From Peptococcaceae bacterium (lineage in GTDB: Bacteria > Bacillota > Peptococcia > DRI-13 > UBA5745): a DNA stretch of 14,187 nucleotides. The position numbers and the translations under genes were made by a program. The DNA lies in NCBI GenBank assembly GCA_031264885.1, contig JAISDM010000280.1:1-14187 (forward strand). Direction: 5' to 3'. This document shows, piece after piece, positions 5,924-12,892 of this stretch (its first letter is position 1; each line of letters starts with the position of its first letter). The notes below the pieces were generated by a model. That model saw only the letters and a list, made by a program, of their open reading frames with translations. It did not search any database and was not told the DNA's origin.

Positions 5924-8824
5924 TTATCTCTCCACCAGTCCGTACTTGGTCTTGATTCGCTCCAATTTCTCCAGCATCGGGCGCGCCGCCAGCATCAGAA
6001 ACAGAAAAGTCGCCAGCGCGTGTACCAAATTGAAAGGCACACCCTGGAGATAGTACGCCAAAAACATAGCCCGGGTGGGCTGCTGCTGGTACATGAGCAC
6101 CATGGACGTATCCATGAGCAGACCGTATATCCCAAACGTCGTAACCGCGCCAAAAATCGCCAGCGAAACCGGGCGCCGCCGGAGTAAGCCCTTCTGGAAC
6201 AGCACCCCCGCCAGAAAGCCGATGATCCCAAAGGAAAACATCTGCCACGGCGTCCACGGCCCCTGCCCGAAGAAAAAATTGCTGATCAGACTGCTGGCGG
6301 CGCCCACAAGGAATCCCGTCTCGCCGCCGAAAGCCACCCCCGCGATGATCACCAGCGCGGCCACAGGCTTGAACTGCGGCAACATGAAGAACGCCGCCCG
6401 CCCCGCCACCGCGATCCCGCAGAGCACCGCGATCACCATCAGCTCCCGGGCCTGGGGTTTCCGGCTTTCAAACACCAGCGCGAAAGGCAGCATGGTTTCT
6501 AATATAATGAGCAGCGAAATAAAGTAATATTTGCGGTCCCCCAAAAAATACGACCCGGCGTAAATCGTCGCCGGTATCGCCAGCAATATCATCCCCACCG
6601 CTGCCAGTGTGCGCTTTGAGAGTTTGCGCGCCGGAGGCGTGCAGACCGCGGCGGAAACCTCCGTCCGCCCGGTCAGCGACAGCGCGGCGCCGCATATCCC
6701 CGCCGAGATCCCCAGCATAATTCCCACGTACTTCCATACCTCCGCGCCGCTTGCCGCGCGCGCCGCCAGATCGCCGCCGGAAATAAACGCCTCGAATCCG
6801 TCAAAATTCATCACCATAAACGCCGCCGCCGCCAGAAACACCGCGACGCTCCATCCCGCGGCCGCTATCCGCCACAGCGCCGGCCGGAACAGCCGCCGCC
6901 GTTTCCCCGCCAATCCCAGGCCCGCCGGCGTCTCATACACCGCGTCCACGCGAACCGCCGACATCTCATACACCGCGTCCGCGTATCCCGTGTCCGCCCG
7001 GCCCACATCCGCCGATCCCCGGACTGCCGGCGTCCCGTATCCCACATCCGCCCGGCCTGCCAGCATCTCATACGCCGCGTCCGTGTATCCCGCGCCCGGC
7101 CAGCCCGCGTCCGCGCGGCCCGCCGCCGGGTTCCGATCCTTCCCCCGGCGCCTGCCCCCCAGGGCGGTCACTACATCCGACACCGTCACCGCCTGAGGCA
7201 GAACGCCTCTCGACATTCTGCTGGCCGCCGTCGTATAAAAACTGTTGCCCGCGAAGAAGGCCCGGGGCTCGTCCTCAGACACAATGCCCCCGTCGAAGAA
7301 CATGGCGCACCGGTCCGCGTGTTCGGCGCAGAATTCCGTATCGTGACTGACCAGCACAACAGCGGCGCCCGCCGCCGTGAGTTTTTTCAGGATCCCCGCG
7401 AATATTCCTTTGAATTCGGCGTCCAGCCCCTTCGTCGGCTCGTCCAGCAGCAAGATCCGCGGCCGCAGGAGCAGAACCTTCGCCAGCGCGGCGCGCTGCT
7501 GCTCGCCGCCGGAGAGATCATAGGGATGCGCGCCGGTCAGCCAGTCCAGCCGGCACAATCCCGTTATATTCCTGAGCCGCAGGTCTTTTTCGGCTTTCGT
7601 CAGCCCCCGTTCCGACAGGATCTCCAGCAAATCCTCCCCCACCGTCTTTTTAACAAAAACCGACTGGGGATTTTGCGGCAGAACGCCCAACAAACCGTCG
7701 AACAGCTTGCCGCCGTAAGCAGCGATGGGTTTTCCCTCGATTTTTACATTGCCGCGATAGGGCTTCAAGAGCCCGGCGACCAGGGAAAGCGCGGTGGTTT
7801 TGCCCGTGCCGTTTCCCCCCAGAATCGCGGTGATCTCCCCCGGGAACGCCTGAAACGACAAGCCCTTGATGACATCCGGCAGATCCTTTTCATACTTAAA
7901 CCAGACCTCGTCCAGCCCGACGGCGGGAACATCCCCGCGAACCGGCGCGGGCCGGGGTTCCAGACCGTTCAGCGCGCGCCCCGTACACACGCCTTCTATC
8001 CAATTTTTCCCGTCCCGCACAGAGATCGGACAGCTTTCGTCCTCTTTTTCCGCAACCGCGTCGAACACCCGCATGGCGGCGGGCATCGCCTCAAACATCC
8101 CGCTTGCCGTATCCCTGAGGGCCAGTCCGACGCCCCGCGGCGTATCGGCGCAAAGGATCCTTCCCCCGTCCATCGCCACCACCAGGTCGCTCAGCGGAAA
8201 AGCCTCCTCCAGCCGATGCTCCGTCAGAATCACCGTCATGCCCAGCTCACGGTTGATCTTTCCCACCGTCGCCAGGAACTCCGACGCGGCGATGGGGTCC
8301 AGCTGACCGGTGGGCTCGTCCAGGATCAGCGCCGACGGCTGCATGGCCATCACAGACGCCAGACTCACCAACTGCTTCTGTCCCCCGGACAGCTCCGCGA
8401 CATTCTTATAAAACCACGTCTGAATCCCAAAAAATGAGGCCATCTCGGCCACCCGCCGCCGTATCACCGGCGTACTCATCCCCAGACTCTCCAGCCCAAA
8501 CGCCAGCTCGTGCCAAACCTTGTCCGTCACAATCTGATTCTCCGGGTTTTGCTGGACGAAGCCGATTTTCTCAGACTGCTCGCGGTGATTTAATTCCGAT
8601 ATTTCACGTCCCTCAAAATAAATACTCCCGGTCTTTGCGCCATGAGGCGCGAGAATGGGCTTTAACTGCCGCAGCAATGTGGTCTTGCCGCAGCCGGAGG
8701 GCCCGCACACCGTCACGAAAGCGCCCCGCGGAATCTTGAGACTCACCCCGTCCAGCGCCGGATTTCCGCGATCCGGATAAAAAAACGTCAGGTTGTCGAT
8801 TCGATACGTCTGATTTTCTTCCAA
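5924..8824 (-). CDS. ECF transporter triple fusion: two EcfA-type ATPase domains plus a membrane S-component-like domain
   Basis: 966 residues. ECF transporters take up vitamins and similar micronutrients using two ATPases, a T protein and a substrate-binding S protein. Domain order: ATPase 1 (about 5-245; Walker A GPSGCGKTT 41-49, signature LSGGQKQ 145-151, Walker B ALILDEP 165-171, His203); ATPase 2 (about 300-520; GGNGTGKTT 336-344, LSGGEQQR 437-444, ILLLDEP 457-463, His494); Ala/Gly/Tyr/Asp-rich repetitive linker (about 558-640); two hydrophobic segments (about 651-674 and 698-716); then a multi-helix domain (about 738-950) with FFGQGPWTPWQM (851-862), like ECF S components. The frame opens further upstream, but TTG at 8824 lies 6 bases after AGAGGA and just before the first ATPase strand. 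It overlaps ecfT by 37 bases. The transported substrate is not known. Separate A1, A2 and S proteins are the norm, so the fusion is unusual. Confidence 0.88.
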   Translation of the reverse strand: MEENQTYRIDNLTFFYPDRGNPALDGVSLKIPRGAFVTVCGPSGCGKTTLLRQLKPILAPHGAKTGSIYFEGREISELNHREQSEKIGFVQQNPENQIVTDKVWHELAFGLESLGMSTPVIRRRVAEMASFFGIQTWFYKNVAELSGGQKQLVSLASVMAMQPSALILDEPTGQLDPIAASEFLATVGKINRELGMTVILTEHRLEEAFPLSDLVVAMDGGRILCADTPRGVGLALRDTASGMFEAMPAAMRVFDAVAEKEDESCPISVRDGKNWIEGVCTGRALNGLEPRPAPVRGDVPAVGLDEVWFKYEKDLPDVIKGLSFQAFPGEITAILGGNGTGKTTALSLVAGLLKPYRGNVKIEGKPIAAYGGKLFDGLLGVLPQNPQSVFVKKTVGEDLLEILSERGLTKAEKDLRLRNITGLCRLDWLTGAHPYDLSGGEQQRAALAKVLLLRPRILLLDEPTKGLDAEFKGIFAGILKKLTAAGAAVVLVSHDTEFCAEHADRCAMFFDGGIVSEDEPRAFFAGNSFYTTAASRMSRGVLPQAVTVSDVVTALGGRRRGKDRNPAAGRADAGWPGAGYTDAAYEMLAGRADVGYGTPAVRGSADVGRADTGYADAVYEMSAVRVDAVYETPAGLGLAGKRRRLFRPALWRIAAAGWSVAVFLAAAAFMVMNFDGFEAFISGGDLAARAASGAEVWKYVGIMLGISAGICGAALSLTGRTEVSAAVCTPPARKLSKRTLAAVGMILLAIPATIYAGSYFLGDRKYYFISLLIILETMLPFALVFESRKPQARELMVIAVLCGIAVAGRAAFFMLPQFKPVAALVIIAGVAFGGETGFLVGAASSLISNFFFGQGPWTPWQMFSFGIIGFLAGVLFQKGLLRRRPVSLAIFGAVTTFGIYGLLMDTSMVLMYQQQPTRAMFLAYYLQGVPFNLVHALATFLFLMLAARPMLEKLERIKTKYGLVER
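6929..7106. repeat. Degenerate repeats encoding the linker of the ECF fusion
   Basis: A 43-base unit at 6962-7004 recurs at 7064-7106 with roughly seven mismatches; both start CATCTCATAC. A shorter third copy (CTCATACACCGCGTCC) lies near 6931, and CCCACATCCGCC-type pieces recur between them. The repeats stay in frame and encode recurring ADxGYxDAxYEM and AVRxDAVYETPAG peptides. This looks like a coding minisatellite. Confidence 0.7.
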
Positions 8825-9702
8825 AGCAGATCCTCTCTCAGATTCAAAATAAGCGGCGCCATGCCCAGCGCGAGATACGCCAGCAAGATGCTGACGGTAT
8901 ATATATTCCAATCCGCGCGATACGTCGGCAAGTACCGGTGGTACAGCCCGCCCAGCGCCGTGCCCGCGGCCACATACACGCCGCACAGGGAAATCCATGC
9001 CAGCATCCTCCGGTCGCGCCGGTCAAAGCGGTAAATGGAGAAAGCCGCGCGCCCGGGCAGGCCATAGCCCCGGCTTTTCATGCTGTCGGCAATCTCAATG
9101 GCGTTCTCCAGCGCCCAGGTGACCATCATGGAAAGGATTCGGACCCCGTGTTTCGCCTTCTGGAAAAGATTACCGTCAGACACGTCCCTTCCGATACATT
9201 TCTGCGCGTCGGAAATCACCCGGATGTGCGCGCGGAAGCGCGGCACAAACCGCAGCGACATGGAGAATACCAGCGCCAGCGCGGGAACCGCGCGCCCGAA
9301 CAGGTAAATGAGCTTGTCCGTACTCATCACCTGATTGAAGCAGCCGAGAAACCACGAAATCACGGCGGCAAGCATCACCGCCGCCGCCGCGCCGTAGAGA
9401 ATGGACTCCAGCGTCAGTGGATTGCCGCTGGGCAAATAGGTCAGAATCGTACCGCCGCGGTGATTGAACGCGATGTTCAGTACCGTGGCGAACAGCATCA
9501 TCGGCAGCAGAAACAGCAAACCCTGGCGCGCCGCCTTCCCGCCGCCCAGGTACACGCCGTAGGAGACCGCGCAGACCAACGACACCGCCAGCGCCCCCGG
9601 ATGCGTATGCGTCATCGAAAAACCGATCACAAACGCGAAATATACAAAGTTCACAATCGGATGGCAAGCCGAGAACGCGTCACGGTTCCCCACAGCCGTC
9701 AC
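8788..9702 (-). CDS. ecfT: ECF transporter T component (EcfT/CbiQ family)
   Basis: 304 residues, a membrane protein that couples the two ATPases to the S component. Hydrophobic helices lie near residues 16-31, 37-52, 60-80, 103-121, 136-150, 232-250 and 267-287. The cytoplasmic coupling region runs from about 155 to 220 and ends in ADSMKSRGYGLPGR (205-218), a form of the T-family motif in which the ARG triplet is KSRG. The start is GTG at 9702 with an unusually G-rich leader; GTG three codons later is an alternative. The stop lies inside the first codons of the ATPase fusion gene (37-base overlap), so the two are co-translated. With the A-A-S fusion it would make a complete transporter from two polypeptides. 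Substrate unknown. Confidence 0.9.
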   Translation of the reverse strand: MTAVGNRDAFSACHPIVNFVYFAFVIGFSMTHTHPGALAVSLVCAVSYGVYLGGGKAARQGLLFLLPMMLFATVLNIAFNHRGGTILTYLPSGNPLTLESILYGAAAAVMLAAVISWFLGCFNQVMSTDKLIYLFGRAVPALALVFSMSLRFVPRFRAHIRVISDAQKCIGRDVSDGNLFQKAKHGVRILSMMVTWALENAIEIADSMKSRGYGLPGRAAFSIYRFDRRDRRMLAWISLCGVYVAAGTALGGLYHRYLPTYRADWNIYTVSILLAYLALGMAPLILNLREDLLWKKIRRIESTT

Positions 9703-9734
9703 CGTCCCCGCCGCCGCCCCGCTCCCCCCGGTTC

Positions 9735-10172
9735 TCAGACATTCTTCTGAAAAGCGCGGTATTTGTCATAGGCCAGACGAACCAAGGATTTATCCTGGCT
9801 GTAAGTAATTTTATCCAAAGCGTCCTGAATGGTAAAAAAACCGCCCCCTAAGATGCCCTCTTCCTTATTTATAACCACGGAATCACGGTCCGCCTGCATA
9901 ATAAACCAATCGATCCGGTTTGAAACAGGCAGCTTCCTGGACACAGAGTAGAACTCATAGCGGGTCTCCCCCGCCGGAGCTATGATGTGCGCGTCAATGC
10001 CGGTTTCATACCTGACCCTTTTAATAGCCACGTCGGAGGCCAGTTCCTTATCGCGGATAACCCCCTTCGGCAGCGCCCATTCGCCTTTTTCATTCTGGAT
10101 GATCAAAACCCGGTCCCCGGTAAACACAACCCCGCCGGCACAGTCACGCTTTCGCACAACGCATCCCCCCAT
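9735..10172 (-). CDS. NUDIX-like protein with a degenerate Nudix box
   Basis: 145 residues. NUDIX hydrolases cleave nucleoside-diphosphate-X compounds with a metal held by glutamates of the box GX5EX7REUXEEXGU. Here the box is GVIRDKELASDVAI followed by KRVRYETGI (about 37-59): the leading Gly and Glu, one later Glu and the last Gly are kept, but RE is KR and the first Glu of the EE pair is Tyr. The rest of the fold is well preserved: CAGGVVF (11-17), NEKGEWALPKG (27-37), YEFYSVSRKLPVSNRIDWFIM, GGGFFTIQDA and ITYSQDKSLVRLAYDKYRAF. Catalysis may therefore be weak, altered or lost. Of the two tandem ATGs I chose 10172, which lies 6 bases after AAAAGGA. It is the first gene of the ECF operon, 32 bases ahead of ecfT; a link to transport is unproven. 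Confidence 0.85.
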   Translation of the reverse strand: MGGCVVRKRDCAGGVVFTGDRVLIIQNEKGEWALPKGVIRDKELASDVAIKRVRYETGIDAHIIAPAGETRYEFYSVSRKLPVSNRIDWFIMQADRDSVVINKEEGILGGGFFTIQDALDKITYSQDKSLVRLAYDKYRAFQKNV

Positions 10173-10234
10173 CATCGATCCTTTTATGGTTTTTATATGC
10201 TTCCTTCTACAAGGCTTTGCTTTATCCTGCTTTC

Positions 10235-10240
10235 ATTATA
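10235..10240 (-). promoter_or_regulatory. Candidate -10 element upstream of the NUDIX/ECF operon
   Basis: A perfect TATAAT on the minus strand overlaps the stop codon of the YchF-like gene. The hexamer 17 bases upstream (TGTGAT) is a poor -35, so this is only a candidate. If real, the NUDIX mRNA would have a leader of about 55 bases. No terminator is visible between the YchF-like gene and NUDIX, so read-through is the alternative. Confidence 0.25.
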
Positions 10241-11309
10241 CATTAAAACGAAAATTAATCACATCTCCGTCTTCGACCACATATTCCTTGCCCTCCAGCC
10301 TGAACCGGCCCGCTTCCTTCACCTTGGCCATTTTGCCCAGCTCCAGGATATCCTTATATTTCACCACTTCCGCGCGAATGAAGCCCCGCTCGATGTCCGA
10401 ATGGATCTTGCCCGCCGCCTCCCTTGCCGCGGTTCCCTTGCGGATGGTCCACGCCCGGACCTCGTCTTCCCCCGCGGTCAGAAACGAAATCAGACCCAAG
10501 TGCTTGTAAACCTCCCGCGCCAGCGCCTCGATCCCGGTTTCCCGCAGACCCAGGTCTTCCATAAACATGGCCTTGTCCTCCCCGGAGAGCTCGCTGATCT
10601 CCAATTCCATCTGCGCGTTTATTTCCAGCAAAGGGATGTTCATCTGCCCGCAGAGCTGGACCAATGCCTCTTTCTGGGGATATTCCCCCGATTTGTATTG
10701 ATTCTCATCCAGATTCACCGCCGCGAGCCTGGGTTTTTCCGTCAAAAACGCGTAATTCCGCATTTCCGTCCGTTCCGCCTCGGTCAAATCCATATCCCGC
10801 ATGGATCCGCCTTGCTCCATCCACTCATAGCAGCGCTCCATCCGCGCAAGCTCCGCCTGATTCTCCGCGGTGATCTTCTTCCCGGTTTTGATCCTCTCGA
10901 TCCGTTTCTCCACCATTTCCAGATCCGAAAACAGCAGTTCCGTTTCCACCGCTTCCAGGTCCCGGGCAGGGTTCAGACTGACCTCCGGGTGTATGACCGC
11001 ATCATGTTCAAATGCTCGAAGCACATGCGCCAAGGCGTCGCAAGGCCGCACATCCTGGAGAAATTTGCCGCTCCCCGACCCATGCCCATCCTGAGACACC
11101 GCCAACCCGGCCACATCGATGAACTCAATCTGCGCGTAGGTCGTCTTCTTAGGCTGATATAATCCGGACAAAAAATCAATCCTGCCGTCCGGCACCCGGG
11201 CCATTCCCGCGTTTGTTCCCATCTTATCCGGCGAAACCCTGGTCTGAGTCAGCAAACTGAACAAGGTCGTTTTGCCCGTTTGGGTCAGACCCACTAAGCC
11301 AATTTTCAT
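10236..11309 (-). CDS. YchF-like P-loop ATPase/GTPase (Obg-related, C-terminal TGS-like domain)
   Basis: 357 residues, near the 363 of YchF/OLA1, a cytosolic translation-associated nucleotidase. Features: P-loop GLTQTGKTT (7-15) in place of the usual GLPNVGKST; DVAGL (65-69, G3); a helical insertion (about 120-180); NLDE (199-202), matching the NxxE form that lets YchF prefer ATP over GTP; and a C-terminal DUF933/TGS-like domain from about 273 with FLTAGEDEVRAWTIRKG, IHSDIERGFIRAEVVKY and a terminal VVEDGDVINFRFNV. The open frame begins with GTG at 11318, but ATG at 11309 gives MKIGLVGL like the family; its G-rich ribosome binding site lies about 10 bases upstream. The altered P-loop suggests a divergent paralogue rather than the housekeeping YchF. 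It has its own promoter. Confidence 0.9.
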   Translation of the reverse strand: MKIGLVGLTQTGKTTLFSLLTQTRVSPDKMGTNAGMARVPDGRIDFLSGLYQPKKTTYAQIEFIDVAGLAVSQDGHGSGSGKFLQDVRPCDALAHVLRAFEHDAVIHPEVSLNPARDLEAVETELLFSDLEMVEKRIERIKTGKKITAENQAELARMERCYEWMEQGGSMRDMDLTEAERTEMRNYAFLTEKPRLAAVNLDENQYKSGEYPQKEALVQLCGQMNIPLLEINAQMELEISELSGEDKAMFMEDLGLRETGIEALAREVYKHLGLISFLTAGEDEVRAWTIRKGTAAREAAGKIHSDIERGFIRAEVVKYKDILELGKMAKVKEAGRFRLEGKEYVVEDGDVINFRFNV

Positions 11310-11332
11310 CTTATGCACGCCCCCTCAGACAA

Positions 11333-11362
11333 AGTATACCGTATCCCCGCCGCCGCCGTCAA
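11333..11362 (-). promoter_or_regulatory. Promoter of the YchF-like gene
   Basis: Minus-strand -35 TTGACG (11357-11362), 18-base GC-rich spacer, -10 TATACT (11333-11338), about 24 bases ahead of the chosen ATG. It sits in the short gap after ribU. No terminator was seen for ribU in that gap. Confidence 0.65.
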
Positions 11363-11384
11363 CGCGGACGCCTCATAATTTGGA

Positions 11385-11951
11385 TTAATGCAAATACCCG
11401 GACACGCGTTTGTATATGACAAACGTCAGCGCGGCCGTGATCAGACCCTTGGCCGCGTTCACCGGGATGATCCCCGGAAGCAACAGCGATTTCACCGCCT
11501 CAACCGGCGCGCGTGTATAAATCGGAGTGATCACCAGATTCGCGGGGATCATCACAAGCGTCATCGCAGCGGTGCCCGCGATCATACCTATGATCGCGCC
11601 GCGGCGGGTTTTGTTAAAATGATAAATCGCGCCCGCCGTGAGCGCGTATGTGCCTATGGCAATCAGATGCATGAGCGCGCCCCAAGGCCCGCCGCCTTCC
11701 GCGCCGACCAGGTAAGAGATGAACACCGACGCCGCCGCCACCCCGGCGCCCGGAAGCGTCCCGAACGCGAATACGCCGATCAGCACCGGCAGGTCGGCGA
11801 ACTCGTAGCGGATAAAGCCCACCGCCGGGATAATAGGGAATCCCGGTATGAAGGAGAACACCACAGCGGTCGCCGTAAGAAGCGCCATCTTCGTCAGAAG
11901 CGGGACAGGGAATTTTTTCTCCGGATATTCCGTGTTCTTTCCGTTTGCCAT
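11385..11951 (-). CDS. ribU: Riboflavin ECF transporter S component (RibU family)
   Basis: 188 residues, typical of RibU, the integral membrane protein that binds riboflavin and docks onto an EcfA-A'-T module. About six hydrophobic helices are visible, with family-like blocks RYEFADLPVLIGVFAFG (48-64), GGGPWGALMHLIA (86-98), MIPANLVITPIY (134-145) and LPGIIPVNAAKGLI (158-171). An FMN riboswitch with its own terminator precedes it, which makes riboflavin the near-certain substrate. ATG 11951 lies 8 bases after a run of six G that serves as the ribosome binding site. No ATPase or T gene is adjacent; it is likely to share an energizing module elsewhere or the one at 5924-9702, which is inference. 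Confidence 0.95.
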   Translation of the reverse strand: MANGKNTEYPEKKFPVPLLTKMALLTATAVVFSFIPGFPIIPAVGFIRYEFADLPVLIGVFAFGTLPGAGVAAASVFISYLVGAEGGGPWGALMHLIAIGTYALTAGAIYHFNKTRRGAIIGMIAGTAAMTLVMIPANLVITPIYTRAPVEAVKSLLLPGIIPVNAAKGLITAALTFVIYKRVSGYLH

Positions 11952-11965
11952 TGTATATACCCCCC

Positions 11966-12009
11966 AAAAATAAATTTCGCACCCTCGATGCGTGCTTCGG
12001 GCGCGAAAT
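11966..12009 (-). terminator. Riboswitch-controlled intrinsic terminator before ribU
   Basis: On the minus strand ATTTCGCGCCC pairs with GGGTGCGAAAT over 11 bp (one G-U wobble) around a 14-base loop, followed by TTATTTTT. It lies between the FMN aptamer and the ribU ATG, so FMN binding should favour it and stop transcription. Confidence 0.88.
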
Positions 12010-12025
12010 AAAAAAACACATCACG

Positions 12026-12172
12026 ATGCTTCTCTCATCCAGACTGTAGAGCTTATCGCTCACTGTCGGTATTGGAATTTCACCAATTCATGCGCTTATG
12101 ACCCGTAAGAATCCTTCGCGCTCGCGGACTGTCACCGCCGGTCGGGAATTTCACCCTGCCCCGAAGACCGAG
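12026..12172 (-). ncRNA. FMN riboswitch (RFN element)
   Basis: The minus strand carries all the conserved RFN blocks in order: CTTCGGGGCAGGGTG, GAAATTCCCGACCGGCGGTG, ACAGTCCGCGAGCGC, TTGGTGAAATTCCAATACCG, ACAGT, and the closing AGTCTGGATGAGAGAAG. The variable arm between GAGCGC and TTGGTG and the one between ACAGTGAG and AGTCTGG are of normal size. It senses FMN and, together with the hairpin at 11966-12009, should shut off ribU when flavin is plentiful. Confidence 0.97.
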
Positions 12173-12198
12173 TATTCACTTTTCTGAGTGCTGTCCAA

Positions 12199-12227
12199 AA
12201 TATAACATAACGCGCCAAAAAGCGCAA
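12199..12227 (-). promoter_or_regulatory. Promoter of the FMN riboswitch-ribU transcript
   Basis: Minus-strand -35 TTGCGC (12222-12227), 17-base spacer, -10 TATATT (12199-12204), about 30 bases ahead of the aptamer. The -35 hexamer is the same TTGCGC variant as in the promoter at 1820. It lies just past the stop of the Uma2-family gene. Confidence 0.78.
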
Positions 12228-12238
12228 CTATTTTTTCA

Positions 12239-12871
12239 TTATTTGTCCATTATATCGCGGAACGTCTCAAATGTGACCCGGCCTTTAAAGATATATTCCG
12301 TTTGTAAGTTAAATTCCTGTAACATTCCGCAGTCAACAGTCTCCCCTGGTACAAACGTGTGACAGACATACTTCCGGTCTTCCAATATATTTACGTCTAA
12401 TCTCTGATTCGCCAAATCAACAGTCCAATATTCCGGAACGCGTAATTTCAGATACTTGCGCAATTTATCCACACTGTCTCTCTTACGTGACGACTTACTC
12501 ATGATTTCGACGATCAGTCTGGGCACACCGTCATAATAATAGTCCGGCAATTCTGTTCTATTGTCCTCAATCACTTGTATATCAGGCAGCAAATAAGAAT
12601 CCGCGCCCGTTTTCAGTCCATACGGCTCAGACACAACCGTATTCCGGGAACCCAAGAATAAATTAAATATGAACACCAAATTCGTTTGGACCGACGCGTG
12701 CGCGCCGGATACCGGAACCACATTAAACACCCGCCCCTCGTCATACTCGATATGCAAATTCGCGCATTCCCGCAGGTTCATGAATTCATCCGTCGTTAAA
12801 CTTTCCCCAATAACGATGCTATCCAACGTAAGCCCTCCTCTTCTTAGGCGACTCTGTTCATAGAATAACAT
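12239..12871 (-). CDS. Uma2-family protein (DUF820, PD-(D/E)XK nuclease-like fold)
   Basis: 210 residues from ATG 12871. Uma2/DUF820 proteins have a restriction-endonuclease-like fold and mostly unknown roles. Family marks: SLTTDEFMNL near the start, VPVSGAHASV, LLPDIQVIEDN, PRLIVEIMSKSSRKRDSVDKLRKYLKLRVPEYWTVD split into its PRLIVEIMS and DKLRKYL parts; the Asp of PDIQ, the Glu of VEI and the Lys of MSKSS are the probable active-site residues. ATG 12871 has GGAG 7 bases upstream. A perfect AGGAGG lies 7 bases before an in-frame TTG at 12826, which would give 195 residues, closer to the usual length; both starts are possible. The gene looks more A/T-rich than its neighbours and so may have been acquired. 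It lies just downstream of addA on the same strand; no functional link is known. Confidence 0.85.
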   Translation of the reverse strand: MLFYEQSRLRRGGLTLDSIVIGESLTTDEFMNLRECANLHIEYDEGRVFNVVPVSGAHASVQTNLVFIFNLFLGSRNTVVSEPYGLKTGADSYLLPDIQVIEDNRTELPDYYYDGVPRLIVEIMSKSSRKRDSVDKLRKYLKLRVPEYWTVDLANQRLDVNILEDRKYVCHTFVPGETVDCGMLQEFNLQTEYIFKGRVTFETFRDIMDK

Positions 12872-12892
12872 GATTTTTCTCCGCTGTCCATC

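Noticed and set aside
6929..7106. CRISPR array
   Set aside because: Repeats are degenerate, irregularly spaced, in frame with a protein, and there are no cas genes.
7319..8437. 372-residue plus-strand frame opposite the ECF ATPase domains
   Set aside because: Gln/Arg/Pro-rich with no motif, and fully covered by two intact ATPase domains on the other strand.
8825..8998. 58-residue N-terminal extension of the ECF fusion
   Set aside because: It lies wholly within ecfT, has no recognisable sequence, and a TTG with AGAGGA at the right spacing sits just before the ATPase domain.
9987..11162. 391-residue plus-strand frame opposite NUDIX and the YchF-like gene
   Set aside because: It spans two real genes and their gap, has His/Arg/Pro-rich composition and no motif.
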